This document shows positions 54,072-63,225 of a DNA stretch of 64,000 nucleotides, one piece after another. A program made the position numbers and the translations under genes. Each line of letters starts with the position of its first letter. The first letter of the stretch is position 1. The notes under the pieces were generated by a model, which did no database searches, had not been told where the DNA came from, and was given only the letters and a program-made list of their open reading frames with translations. This DNA comes from Ruminococcus sp. (GTDB lineage: Bacteria; Bacillota; Clostridia; Oscillospirales; Ruminococcaceae), in assembly GCA_017475555.1 (NCBI GenBank), contig JAFVFL010000020.1, forward strand, positions 35,889 to 99,888, in the 5' to 3' direction.

Positions 54072-54959
54072 ATGAAAGCAGACAAATACGCATTCACCGG
54101 CGGAAAAAAGACCGATATCCGCAAGCTCCCGACTAACAGCAAGGCTGATGACGCCGATAAGGAGAAAATAATTGCGGAGTATGAGAAGAACAAGGCTGAG
54201 CTTGACATTTTGCAGGACAGGTTCTATGCCGACGGCAGAGAGGGCATTATCGTGGTCATACAGGCACTTGATGCGTCCGGAAAGGATTCTGCGATAAAGC
54301 ACGTATTCAGCGGTATGAATCCGCAGGGCGTAAAGGTGCACTCCTACAAGGCTCCCACCTCTGAGGAGCTTGCACATGACTACCTGTGGCGGGTACATCA
54401 GAATATACCCCGCCGGGGCGAGATAGCCGTCTTTAACCGCAGCCACTACGAAGACCTCATCACTGTGCAGGTCGAGAACATAAAGCCGAACTACCACATG
54501 GCTCAGAGAAATATCGGCAAGAGCGACAAGGAGTTCTTCAAGGAGAGATACAGACAGGTCAACGACTTTGAGCAGTATCTCTACGAGAACAGCTACCGCA
54601 TGGTAAAGATCTTCCTGCACATCACTCCTGAGGAGCAGACCGAGCAGCTTCTTGAGCGTATCGAGATACCTGAGAAGAACTGGAAATTCCGGGCAGATGA
54701 CCTGAAGGTCCGTGACAAATTCGATGCGTATATGGAGTGCTTCAACGAGGTCATTAATGCGACCGGTACAAAGAACAGCCCGTGGTATGTGCTCCCCGGC
54801 GACCAGAGATGGTACACAAGATATCTCATCACTGAGATACTCCTTGATGTGATGAAGTCGTGCAGTCCGGAGTACCCTGAGCTGCCTGAGTCAGAGCGTG
54901 AAAAGCTCCCGGAATGCAGAGAGCTGCTCACCGCCGCACTCGGAAAGAAGAAGAAATGA
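54072..54959 (+). CDS. ppk2: Polyphosphate kinase 2, class III-like
   Basis: This 295-residue enzyme uses polyphosphate to phosphorylate nucleotides. It has Walker A DASGKDS at 67-73 and the Walker B/lid region FNRSHYEDLI at 121-130. The SHYED form is typical of class III PPK2, which can phosphorylate both AMP and ADP. The ATG at 54072 has GGAGG eight bases before it. Its TGA overlaps the cas6 ATG (ATGA), so the two are translationally coupled. A supporting role in nucleotide supply for the CRISPR system is possible but unproven. Confidence 0.92.
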   Translation: MKADKYAFTGGKKTDIRKLPTNSKADDADKEKIIAEYEKNKAELDILQDRFYADGREGIIVVIQALDASGKDSAIKHVFSGMNPQGVKVHSYKAPTSEELAHDYLWRVHQNIPRRGEIAVFNRSHYEDLITVQVENIKPNYHMAQRNIGKSDKEFFKERYRQVNDFEQYLYENSYRMVKIFLHITPEEQTEQLLERIEIPEKNWKFRADDLKVRDKFDAYMECFNEVINATGTKNSPWYVLPGDQRWYTRYLITEILLDVMKSCSPEYPELPESEREKLPECRELLTAALGKKKK

Positions 54960-55720
54960 TCTGTCAGATAAGGCTGCCGTTTGAAAGTCAGAAGGGACTG
55001 CGGTACAGCGTATCCGCTTCGTCTGTGATGCACGGGATGCTGATGGAGAAGATACCGACGGAATATGCTTCTCTGCTGCACTCCCTGCCGATACGCCCGT
55101 TCAGTCAGTACGTATGGAACAGTCCGGACAGCGGCGGCGGAAATGCCGGAAATTCCGGAAATGTATGGACTGTGAACACTCTCACCCAGGAGGCATACGA
55201 GAATATAGCCGTACCTGTCCTCAGTCTGCGGGAGGCTTACATAAAGCACAAAAAGGATCTTATAGTCTTCGGCGAGCCTGAGATACGCTACGACTCCTGC
55301 GACGAGCTTCTGGAGCGTAATTCCGGCGGGACAGGTGCGGTGCTGCAATTCCTGACGCCGTGTGCATTCAAGGCTGCGGGGAGCTATGTGAATATCCCCG
55401 ACATAAGAATGATGTTCACAGGGCTTGCAAAGCGCTTCGACAGTATCTACGGCATTGAGGACAACGACTACGACGCTCTCTCCGCAGAGCTGCTGAGATG
55501 CGTGGCAACGCCTGATTTTCGCATAGAAAGCACTGTATTCCAGACTGAGGGCGTGAAAATACCGGCGTTTACCGGATATATCTCGCTCAGGACAAAGGGC
55601 TCCCCGGAATTCAGGAGCTACGTCTCAATGCTGTGCAGCTTCGCTGAATACTCCGGCATAGGCATAAAGACCGCCCTGGGAATGGGTCATGTCATCAGGA
55701 AGCGTCATGGCACTGTGTAG
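54956..55720 (+). CDS. cas6: CRISPR repeat endoribonuclease Cas6
   Basis: This 254-residue protein processes CRISPR transcripts into guide RNAs. It has an N-terminal His in VMHGMLME (His 26), the family stretch FLTPCAFKAAGSYVNIPD near 131-148 and the C-terminal Gly-rich loop GIGIKTALGMGHV at 234-246. The ATG lies in the ppk2 end with only a weak ribosome site, which fits coupled translation. No CRISPR array is present in the window, so the substrate must be encoded elsewhere. A gap of 60 bases separates it from cas10. Confidence 0.88.
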   Translation: MICQIRLPFESQKGLRYSVSASSVMHGMLMEKIPTEYASLLHSLPIRPFSQYVWNSPDSGGGNAGNSGNVWTVNTLTQEAYENIAVPVLSLREAYIKHKKDLIVFGEPEIRYDSCDELLERNSGGTGAVLQFLTPCAFKAAGSYVNIPDIRMMFTGLAKRFDSIYGIEDNDYDALSAELLRCVATPDFRIESTVFQTEGVKIPAFTGYISLRTKGSPEFRSYVSMLCSFAEYSGIGIKTALGMGHVIRKRHGTV

Positions 55721-55780
55721 CGGCAAATTTTCGCACATACAGTGTGATTTCATTTATCAGAAAGTGAGTGATAAAGGGCT

Positions 55781-57277
55781 ATGGAAACAAATAACGGAAA
55801 ATATACCGCAATGTATGACTGCCGCAGCAAGCAGGAGTACATCTACCGTACCAATAAGATAAGGGAGATAAGCGGGGCATCACGTATGCTGTCAGGCGTA
55901 TATAGGATGTTTATTTCCGAGGCTGAAAAGCACGGCATAAGGATAAAAAACACATGGGTCGAGGAATCGTCGGAAAAGAAACTCTTCGATCCCGACAGCT
56001 TCATCAGTGAGGGCTACAACGGCACTGTCATATATGAGGGCGGAGGAAACCTCAACGTCCTCTACGACTGCCGGGATACCTACATAAAAGCCAACCGTAT
56101 ATTCTCGAAAATGCTGCTCGAAAGAACGTATTCGATAAGCATCATCGCCGCCGGAACAGAATATACCGGCGATTTCAAGGCGGACAGGGAGAGGCTGTAT
56201 GCTGAGAAGAACAGGCAGAAGGATATGGGGACTTTTTCCGTACCGACAAGCGTACTGCCGATAACCCAGACCGACAGCACCACCTTCCTGCCGATAGCGG
56301 AAAAGAAGCGGCTGCACGGAGAATATGTCGATATGACGCTCGAATCCATACACAAGAACGAAATGTACGACGGTAACAGCGGGTCTGAGCTCAGCACAGG
56401 CGTACTCGATTCCCTTGTCCTGCAAAAGGGTGAGGACAGTATGCTTGCGGTCATCTATATCGACGGAAACGATATGGGCTCGAAGCTTACCGCCTGCACG
56501 GGGAATATGACAGATTATCCCGGCTGCGTCACCGCTCTAAGGGAATTTTCCCTGCACACCAACGAATATTTCGTTGACCGCCCTGTAATGGCTATGGAAC
56601 GCTGCCTCAAGGAGAAGAATGACAGGCAGGCTGAGCTTATTGCCGAAAAGCCGGAAAAGGCACACAGGTACAGGCAGATAATCGGCGGCGGCGACGAAAT
56701 AACCCTGATATGCCGTGCAGAGGACGCAATGGATCTCGTGAATGCCTACTTCGGGGAGCTTGGAAAAACTCCCCCGCTCGCTCCGGGCATACCAAATGCG
56801 TCGTGTGCAGGTATAGCCATATTCCACAGCCACGCCCCCTTTGCCGATATATACGAGGTAGCTGAGAGCTGCTGCGAATCAGGTAAAAAGAGGTCAAGAA
56901 GCTCCGGCAGCACTGTGAGCTTCATCGACTTTCATTATTGCAGCTCCGGCATCACCGGAAGCCTTGAGGCTATCCGTGAAAGGCAGGAAAAGGGGCTTAC
57001 GAAACGCCCCTACAGCACTGAGGAATTCAAGGAATTTATCCGTGTCGGCAGGATACTCAGCTCAGCTGCAAAGAGGAGCAAGGTCAAGTATCTCGGCGAG
57101 GCGGCTGTGACGGGCGGCTCTGTGTTCATCGCTGAGACTGAGCGTCTGAAATCCCGCTGCGGCAAGCCGTTCATCGACCTTATGAATGAATACAAGGAAA
57201 AAGAGGACGAGCTTCGTCAGCTGATCTACGATATCTCACTGGTCTATGACCTTTGGTTCAAGGGAGGTAATGAATAG
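55781..57277 (+). CDS. cas10: Small Cas10 without HD domain, GGDE palm
   Basis: This 498-residue large subunit of a type III effector begins directly with a palm domain (DCRSKQEYIYRTNKIREI and GASRML near 13-36; GGGN at 87-90). A second palm has YIDGNDMG at 226-233 and GGDE at 303-306, where Cas10 usually has GGDD. There is no N-terminal HD nuclease domain, and most Cas10 proteins are 600-1000 residues. GGDE is the form used by diguanylate cyclases and may still make cyclic oligoadenylate, or the site may be weakened. The cas7-5-11 GTG overlaps its stop (TAGTG). Confidence 0.88.
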   Translation: METNNGKYTAMYDCRSKQEYIYRTNKIREISGASRMLSGVYRMFISEAEKHGIRIKNTWVEESSEKKLFDPDSFISEGYNGTVIYEGGGNLNVLYDCRDTYIKANRIFSKMLLERTYSISIIAAGTEYTGDFKADRERLYAEKNRQKDMGTFSVPTSVLPITQTDSTTFLPIAEKKRLHGEYVDMTLESIHKNEMYDGNSGSELSTGVLDSLVLQKGEDSMLAVIYIDGNDMGSKLTACTGNMTDYPGCVTALREFSLHTNEYFVDRPVMAMERCLKEKNDRQAELIAEKPEKAHRYRQIIGGGDEITLICRAEDAMDLVNAYFGELGKTPPLAPGIPNASCAGIAIFHSHAPFADIYEVAESCCESGKKRSRSSGSTVSFIDFHYCSSGITGSLEAIRERQEKGLTKRPYSTEEFKEFIRVGRILSSAAKRSKVKYLGEAAVTGGSVFIAETERLKSRCGKPFIDLMNEYKEKEDELRQLIYDISLVYDLWFKGGNE

Positions 57278-59298
57278 TGTACACCATACGTATAGAGCTT
57301 ATGTCGGATCTCTGTGCAGCGAGCGGCGACGGCTATGCTTCTGTGATAGATACAGATATCACGACCGACAGCAGCGGTATACCCTTTATACCAGCAAGAC
57401 GGCTGAAGGGCTGTCTGCGTAATGCCGCAGTGTATATCGGGTCAAAGCTGACAGACGATATCTTCGGAACACCGGGAAGCGTGAACGGCGGCTCGCTCCG
57501 TATCAGTGACGCACAGCTCGACTGTGCAGATGAGCTTTCACATGAGCTTTCCGGCACCAGCCTGCCGCCAGCGGCAGTTACAGACCTGTTCTCCTCCACA
57601 TACGCCTCGACTGCGATATCAGATGACGGCAGGGCTAAGGACAATTCACTGCGGTTCATAAGAGCTGTTGACCGGCACGCTCCCTGGGACGAGGACAGCA
57701 GCCTTGTATTTGAAGCGGCTGCGGATATAGACGATAAATACGCAGAGGAGCTTGGACGCATATGCAAGGCTCTGCGGCATATAGGCAGCAAAAGGACAAG
57801 AGGCTTCGGTGCTGTCAGGTGCAGCCTTGTCAGATCAGCGGACGAAAAAAAGCAGGGTATCGGGATACCGGAGGATATCGCTCCGGACAAGAGATATATC
57901 CTTGAATATGCGGTAAGGCTCGATGAGTGCGTTATGCTCCCCGGTCAATCATCTGACGAGACTATGGATCATATAAGCGGTCAGGCAGTCCTCGGTATGC
58001 TTGCCGGAGAATACCTCAAAATACCCGGAAATACCGCTCAGAGCGAGGAATTTGACAGGCTCTTCCTCGGCGGCGGCGTGTCGTATTCTCCGCTGTATAT
58101 CTCCGACAGCAAGCTGAATGAGTATATCCCGGCACCGGCTGTATTCGGAAAGATAAAGGACGAAAAGGGAACGATAGTTGACAGGAGCGTAAAGGAAAAT
58201 CTGGAGCTGCGTCCCAAGCCGCTGAAAAAGGGCTGTCTGTCTGCGGATATGAAGCTGCTGTCGGCTGATACGGAAATAATCTACCACAACAGTATCTCCA
58301 ACAAAAAAGGGCTTTACACCCAGCTGTGCCTCAGCCGGGGACAGTATTTCCGGGGCAGCATAACTGCCAGCGGAGATGATATGAAGCTCATAGCAGGTCT
58401 TTTAGGCAGCTGTGATATCTCTGTCGGCAGAAGCAGGACTGCACAGTATTCACACTGCACCCTCGCTGCTTCAAGGATAAGCAGATGTGAGGATAAGACT
58501 ATCCACGTAAAGCCGGGCGATACGCTTATGTATATATTCGAGACTGACACAGTTATCCGTGACGAGTACGGCAATATCTCCCCCAATGCAGAGAGTGTCG
58601 TAAAGGCTCTCGAAATACCCGGTGAGCCTGCACCCTCAAGCGTGCTGAAATACACCACACTCAGAGGATTCCTCTCGGTAATGCGGCTCAAAAAGCAGCA
58701 TATCCGTGCTGTCGCAGCAGGCAGCGTCATACTGGCAGAGGCTGAAAAGGAGTGCGACGTTGAAGCACGCAGGACGATAGGCGAAAAGCAGCATGAGGGC
58801 TGCGGAAGGATAAGGGTATGCAAAAAGGGCAGCTATGCCAGCATATATTCCAAGCCCCTTGCGTTCGATTCTACAGGCGATGCCGGCACGAGCGAAAAGG
58901 CTGAAAAGATACGCTCAATGCTCAGTGCGGTAGAAGAGAGAGAGAATATGCGGAATGCCGCTATCCGGTATATCCGTGAAAAAAGAGATGTATTTTCCCC
59001 GAAAAGTGCTACCGGAAAGCCGGATACGTGGAATCCGGCATTCATCGGGCGTGTGTCGCTCATGGCTGAGGAGGCAAAGGACAGTATCGACTTCAGAAGC
59101 AGGATAAGGAGTATCAAGAATCCAGCAAAGAGAAGAGCAGCAGAAAATCTGTATACATACTCCCACGCCAACCACTATGACTGGAAGCTGCAAAGGGAGT
59201 ACATCATGCTCATACTGCGTCTGGGCAGATATAACTACATCACGCTCCAGAAATCAGGGTCAGGGAAAAATACCGGAAAGAGAGGTGCAGGTGCATGA
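57277..59298 (+). CDS. Cas7-Cas5(Csx10)-Cas11-like fusion
   Basis: This 673-residue RAMP protein has a Cas7-like domain (about 1-185; IPFIPARRLKGCLR at 35-48 and the Gly loop IGSKRTRGFG at 169-178). Next is a Csx10/Cas5-like part (about 195-560; LFLGGGVSYSPLYI, GRSRTAQYS, LRGFLSVMRLKK and GEKQHEGCGRIRV). The C-terminal about 100 residues are helical and charged, like the small subunit Cas11. This order equals the Cas7-5-11 protein of the III-Dv effector of Synechocystis. The start is GTG, with GGAGG nine bases before. It overlaps the next gene by four bases. Confidence 0.82.
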   Translation: MYTIRIELMSDLCAASGDGYASVIDTDITTDSSGIPFIPARRLKGCLRNAAVYIGSKLTDDIFGTPGSVNGGSLRISDAQLDCADELSHELSGTSLPPAAVTDLFSSTYASTAISDDGRAKDNSLRFIRAVDRHAPWDEDSSLVFEAAADIDDKYAEELGRICKALRHIGSKRTRGFGAVRCSLVRSADEKKQGIGIPEDIAPDKRYILEYAVRLDECVMLPGQSSDETMDHISGQAVLGMLAGEYLKIPGNTAQSEEFDRLFLGGGVSYSPLYISDSKLNEYIPAPAVFGKIKDEKGTIVDRSVKENLELRPKPLKKGCLSADMKLLSADTEIIYHNSISNKKGLYTQLCLSRGQYFRGSITASGDDMKLIAGLLGSCDISVGRSRTAQYSHCTLAASRISRCEDKTIHVKPGDTLMYIFETDTVIRDEYGNISPNAESVVKALEIPGEPAPSSVLKYTTLRGFLSVMRLKKQHIRAVAAGSVILAEAEKECDVEARRTIGEKQHEGCGRIRVCKKGSYASIYSKPLAFDSTGDAGTSEKAEKIRSMLSAVEERENMRNAAIRYIREKRDVFSPKSATGKPDTWNPAFIGRVSLMAEEAKDSIDFRSRIRSIKNPAKRRAAENLYTYSHANHYDWKLQREYIMLILRLGRYNYITLQKSGSGKNTGKRGAGA

Positions 59299-60605
59299 GC
59301 ACGCATACATACTACAGACTCACTCTTGAAGCAGTGTCACCTGTCTCAGTAGGCAGCGGCAGCGACAGCAATACCGACCATGACTGCATAAGGCACAGAA
59401 ACGGCTCTCCGTTCATTCCTGCGTCTACTGTCGCAGGCGTTTTCCGGCACGGCTTCTCCGGCAGTGCTGCACTTGAAAGGAAGCTCTTCGGTACTATCGA
59501 GGGCGTGTCATCTGCAAGCAGCATTATCTTCTACGACTGCGAGCCGGTCGGAAAGTACAGCTTCTCGGTGCGTGACGGCGTAAGGCTCAGAAATAAGGTC
59601 GCAGTTGACAAGGCTAAGTTCGATATCGAGGTAGTCGAGACAGGTGCGAGGTTCGTGACCTACATAGAGCTTGACAAGGACGGCTCTGAATACAAGGATA
59701 TCGTTGACGGGCTGATATCCGGACTTGACAACGGTCTGCTCCGATTCGGTCACAAGACCTCACGGGGCTACGGGATAATGAAGGTTACGGAGAAAAAAGA
59801 GATATCCTTTGACCTTGATTCACCGGAGGAGCTTGAAAAATGGCTCAGCTTTGATATGTTCGCCGACAGCAGCTGGGCTGGTGTAGAAGCCACGGATACC
59901 AGAAAGCTCACCGGCGATTCATGCCTTATACACCTTTCTCTCAGGCAGAGAGGTGCTGTTACCATAAGAGTTTACACGACTGACCTTTCATTGGAGCAGA
60001 AGGCGGCTGTAAAGGCAAAGCAAAGCTATACCAACGAAACGCTCAGGGACAGCGATGACCTTGTACACGCCCCTGACTACAAGCACATCACCCTCAGCGA
60101 CGGTACACCGGTAATACCCGGTACGTCATGGGCTGGTGCGTTCAGGGCAAGATTTGCACAGCTCATGGGCGAGAGCGGCGAGGAGGCGGTAAAATCGCTC
60201 TTCGGCATAGTCGAGGAGGACGAGGCTGCACACAAGACCATAACCAAGCCGTCGAGGATATTCTTCTCCGAATCGAAGATCAAAAAGGGCACCTTTACGC
60301 CCAAGCTGATAACACGTAACTCTATAGACAGATTCAGCTCAAAGACAAAGGACAGTGCTCTCTACAAGGAGTACACCTGCTACGGCGGCGATACCGAGCT
60401 CGATATAGTCGTCCCGGCTGATATAAGCGAGCGGGAGAAATTCTGCCTGAGTACGGCGATATACGATCTGAGTCAGGGCTATCTGGCCGTTGGCGGACTT
60501 ACAACGGTGGGACATGGTTTATTCAGCGTTACCGGAATGACCGTCAACGGTGAGGATAAAACAGGCTCGCTCGTACCTGAAAAGCTTATGGAGATGTGGA
60601 GGTGA
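59295..60605 (+). CDS. Double-Cas7 (Cas7-2x) RAMP protein
   Basis: This 436-residue protein contains two Csm3/Cas7-like domains. The first (1-185) has NGSPFIPASTVAGVFR at 36-51 with Asp 28/30 before it, and FGHKTSRGYG near 155. The second (210-436) has GTPVIPGTSWAGAFR near 271-285 with Asp near 259, and VGGLTTVGHG near 405. In III-Dv complexes such Asp residues cut target RNA, so two cleavage sites may be present here. It forms part of the backbone that holds the guide. Confidence 0.86.
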   Translation: MSTHTYYRLTLEAVSPVSVGSGSDSNTDHDCIRHRNGSPFIPASTVAGVFRHGFSGSAALERKLFGTIEGVSSASSIIFYDCEPVGKYSFSVRDGVRLRNKVAVDKAKFDIEVVETGARFVTYIELDKDGSEYKDIVDGLISGLDNGLLRFGHKTSRGYGIMKVTEKKEISFDLDSPEELEKWLSFDMFADSSWAGVEATDTRKLTGDSCLIHLSLRQRGAVTIRVYTTDLSLEQKAAVKAKQSYTNETLRDSDDLVHAPDYKHITLSDGTPVIPGTSWAGAFRARFAQLMGESGEEAVKSLFGIVEEDEAAHKTITKPSRIFFSESKIKKGTFTPKLITRNSIDRFSSKTKDSALYKEYTCYGGDTELDIVVPADISEREKFCLSTAIYDLSQGYLAVGGLTTVGHGLFSVTGMTVNGEDKTGSLVPEKLMEMWR

Positions 60606-60610
60606 GCATC

Positions 60611-61156
60611 GTGGAAGAGAATAAAATGACAAGGGAATATATCACAGAGCACGGCAGAGTCACAGCTGCGGATGCTGCTGAGATCGCACAGAGATTCTAT
60701 ACCGGCGGCTGCTCAGTGTATGCCGTATACACAGACCGCTTCTGCTGCGGGAAAGAGCCTGTAGACGATTTTTCACATCTTCTTGAGCTGCGTATATTCA
60801 CGGAGAAAAGCGAGCTGAAAATGAGCCGGTTCGATATCTCCGGGGAATTTATCTGGCGGTACATCGACGATGACAGATTCCGTGAAAGACTTGACGCTGA
60901 AAAGGCTCAGGACGAATTTCTCTCGGACTTCGGCAGCCGTACATTCCGGGAGATACAGTATCTCGATATAGACAGACCTGCGACAGACCGTGACCCGGAC
61001 GGACTTTACCACACCACGGGCGGCGGCACGTTCAGTCTGCCGGTCAGAAATGCTGAAAGGATAGAGCTTCTGAGCTATCTTGACTACGATGATAACGGCA
61101 TACTTTCGGTGAACGATATGCGTATCGTGAGAATAATAGAAAGGGAGGCTGACTGA
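60611..61156 (+). CDS. csx19: Csx19-family effector subunit
   Basis: This 181-residue protein shows the Csx19 pattern: VYAVYTDRFCCGK near 33-45, LLELRIFTEKSELKMSRFD near 56-74, REIQYLDIDR and GGGTFSLPV, and an end with LDYDDNGILSVNDMRIVRI. Csx19 is a specific component of subtype III-D effectors. The GTG at 60611 is chosen because GGAGG is eight bases before it; an ATG at 60596 overlaps the previous gene. No catalytic residues are known for the family. Confidence 0.78.
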   Translation: MEENKMTREYITEHGRVTAADAAEIAQRFYTGGCSVYAVYTDRFCCGKEPVDDFSHLLELRIFTEKSELKMSRFDISGEFIWRYIDDDRFRERLDAEKAQDEFLSDFGSRTFREIQYLDIDRPATDRDPDGLYHTTGGGTFSLPVRNAERIELLSYLDYDDNGILSVNDMRIVRIIEREAD

Positions 61157-61157
61157 C

Positions 61158-63125
61158 ATGGGAACATCTGACAGAAGCTGGACAGAGGCGAAGGGCTCCC
61201 GGTTCATAAATCCATATAACTTTGTGAGGATAGAAAAGGATATAGAGAGGAGCGAGGGAGCAGCCGGTGACCTTACGGGGAAGATATCCTGTACGCTGAG
61301 AGTCAGAACTCCGCTGGTGATCCCCGATGATGAGACGAAGAAGCCCGACCCGGGGTATGAGAGAGATCCCAGGAAGCCTACTGATATCCACTATATGAGC
61401 GATTTCTTCCGTATCGGCGATACAGCCGTGATACCCGGAAGTCAGCTCAAGGGAATGGTGAGGACGTACTTTGAGTCCCTCAGCAACAGCTGCCTGCTCG
61501 TAAACAATGACAATATCCTCTCCTCTCGCCATAATGCGATAAGAAATCCCGGACTTATATGCTGGCAGCGGCGCAATGATCCCGATATAAAGCCCGGTGA
61601 GGATAAATTCGGCTGGGTACTGTACGCTGCGACCGCAGAAAAGCCGTTCAGGGGTGCAGCGGCTGCTCCTGACGACACTGGTATCGTAAGGTACTGGCAC
61701 TCTCCGCAGAGGATACAGCAGAACGGCAGGCTTGTTACAAGAGATCTGCCGAATGAGCTTGTTTTCCACAGCACAGGCGATATCGTTGAATGCGTGAACC
61801 TCGATGACGCTGTTGCGGACTATGCTCAGAACATCAAGCTATATGAGGCGAACAACGGCAATAACTTCAAGAAGAAAAAATCAGAATATACCTACGGCAT
61901 ACGCAAGGCCGTGGGCGAATACAGCCCGGTATTCTATGAGCTTGTAAAGCAGGACGATGACAGCAATATCGTGTACCTCTCCCCTGCACAGATAAGCCGC
62001 TCAGTGTACCGGAACAGGATTGACGACCTCCTCGGTGCCCACGCAAGCTGCTGCAACGGCGACGGAAGATCAGTGTGCAAGGCGTGTGCCCTTTTCGGCA
62101 TGATACCGCGCACCGGCGGTCAGGACAAGCTCTCACGTGCGAGCCATGTGCGTTTTTCCGACGCTGCCGCTGTTGAAGGCACGTTCAGGTCGGAGAGGTA
62201 CGTGACACTGAAGCCGCTGTCATCGCCGAAGACGACCGCAGTTGAGTTTTATACCGAAAAGCCGGAGGGTGCGAGGTACTGGAATTACGACTATAAGGTG
62301 ACGAGCTATGCAAAATCAGATACCCGGAACCCCATACCGACAAGAGAGCTTTTCCGTGCAGAGCTGAGGGGCAGAAAGTTCTATGTACACGACCCGAAAT
62401 TTGACCTTTCCCGCTGCAAGGCTGAAAAGAGCAACCAGAACAGCTCACATGAGATATGTACGGAGGGTGAGTTCAGGTTTGACGTATTCTTTGAGAACAT
62501 AACTCAGGAGCAGCTGCATGAGCTTGTGTGGACGCTCGCTCTCGGTGAAAATTCCGCCGACAGCGACAGAATGTTCAAGCTCGGACACGGCAAGTCGCTC
62601 GGTCTTGGCAGTGTAAAGATCACTGTTGATTCTGTTGAAACAAGGTACTTCAACGCTGATACGCTCCAATGCCGCATAGACAGACCCGACCCCGGAGCAT
62701 TATGCTCGGAGAATCCGTTCGATGCGGAATCGGACAGCTTCAAGGACATGATGGCTATTGTGGATTTCCGCTATCTTGAGCCGCACCTCGACGAAAATAC
62801 AGTGGTGTCCTATCCGCTTGCAGATGACCTCAAGGGCAGGGACAATTCAAAGGCAGCACATCAGTGGTTCACGGCGAACCGCTCCGCCGGCAAGGGCGGC
62901 ACCTCAACAGCATGGTCTGTGAAGTACACTCTGCCGAGGATACTTGACGAGAAGCTCTCTCTGCCGAAATTTGAGCTTTCCGGAGCTAAAAAGGCTGAGC
63001 AGCATTCCGGCAGCAAGCGTGACAATGCCCCGGCTCAGATCTACAACGACCCGAAGGACAGCTCATTCTCAATGGGCGGCATAAGGAGCAAGCAGGACAA
63101 GCACAAGGATAAGAAGAAAAAATAG
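61158..63125 (+). CDS. Large Cas7 with insertions, TIGR03986-like RAMP protein
   Basis: This 655-residue RAMP protein starts with RFINPYNFVRIE near 14-25, typical of the TIGR03986 family. A Cas7 core is seen at LRVRTPLVIPDDE, AVIPGSQLKGMVRTYFE near 91-107 and LGHGKSLGLGSVKI near 475, interrupted by long insertions. CCNGDGRSVCKACALFG near 297-313 is a likely zinc site. This fits the Cas7-insertion subunit of III-Dv. The tail is basic. It is the last gene of the operon, with GGGAGG before the ATG. Confidence 0.85.
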   Translation: MGTSDRSWTEAKGSRFINPYNFVRIEKDIERSEGAAGDLTGKISCTLRVRTPLVIPDDETKKPDPGYERDPRKPTDIHYMSDFFRIGDTAVIPGSQLKGMVRTYFESLSNSCLLVNNDNILSSRHNAIRNPGLICWQRRNDPDIKPGEDKFGWVLYAATAEKPFRGAAAAPDDTGIVRYWHSPQRIQQNGRLVTRDLPNELVFHSTGDIVECVNLDDAVADYAQNIKLYEANNGNNFKKKKSEYTYGIRKAVGEYSPVFYELVKQDDDSNIVYLSPAQISRSVYRNRIDDLLGAHASCCNGDGRSVCKACALFGMIPRTGGQDKLSRASHVRFSDAAAVEGTFRSERYVTLKPLSSPKTTAVEFYTEKPEGARYWNYDYKVTSYAKSDTRNPIPTRELFRAELRGRKFYVHDPKFDLSRCKAEKSNQNSSHEICTEGEFRFDVFFENITQEQLHELVWTLALGENSADSDRMFKLGHGKSLGLGSVKITVDSVETRYFNADTLQCRIDRPDPGALCSENPFDAESDSFKDMMAIVDFRYLEPHLDENTVVSYPLADDLKGRDNSKAAHQWFTANRSAGKGGTSTAWSVKYTLPRILDEKLSLPKFELSGAKKAEQHSGSKRDNAPAQIYNDPKDSSFSMGGIRSKQDKHKDKKKK

Positions 63126-63152
63126 CATATTTTCAGCTGCTGCATTTTCCGG

Positions 63153-63181
63153 TTGACAATCCTGTGAGTTTGTGATATAAT
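63153..63181 (+). promoter_or_regulatory. Sigma-A promoter of the 63226 lipoprotein
   Basis: TTGACA (63153-63158), 17 bases and TATAAT (63176-63181), a perfect consensus. It starts 28 bases after the end of the CRISPR operon. Confidence 0.8.
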
Positions 63182-63225
63182 ACGTTGTAGAATTTGAATA
63201 TATCACCATGGAGGTATCGTATATC

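Noticed and set aside
55721..55780. Gap between cas6 and cas10 examined for a short CRISPR array
   Set aside because: Only 60 bases, with no repeated unit.
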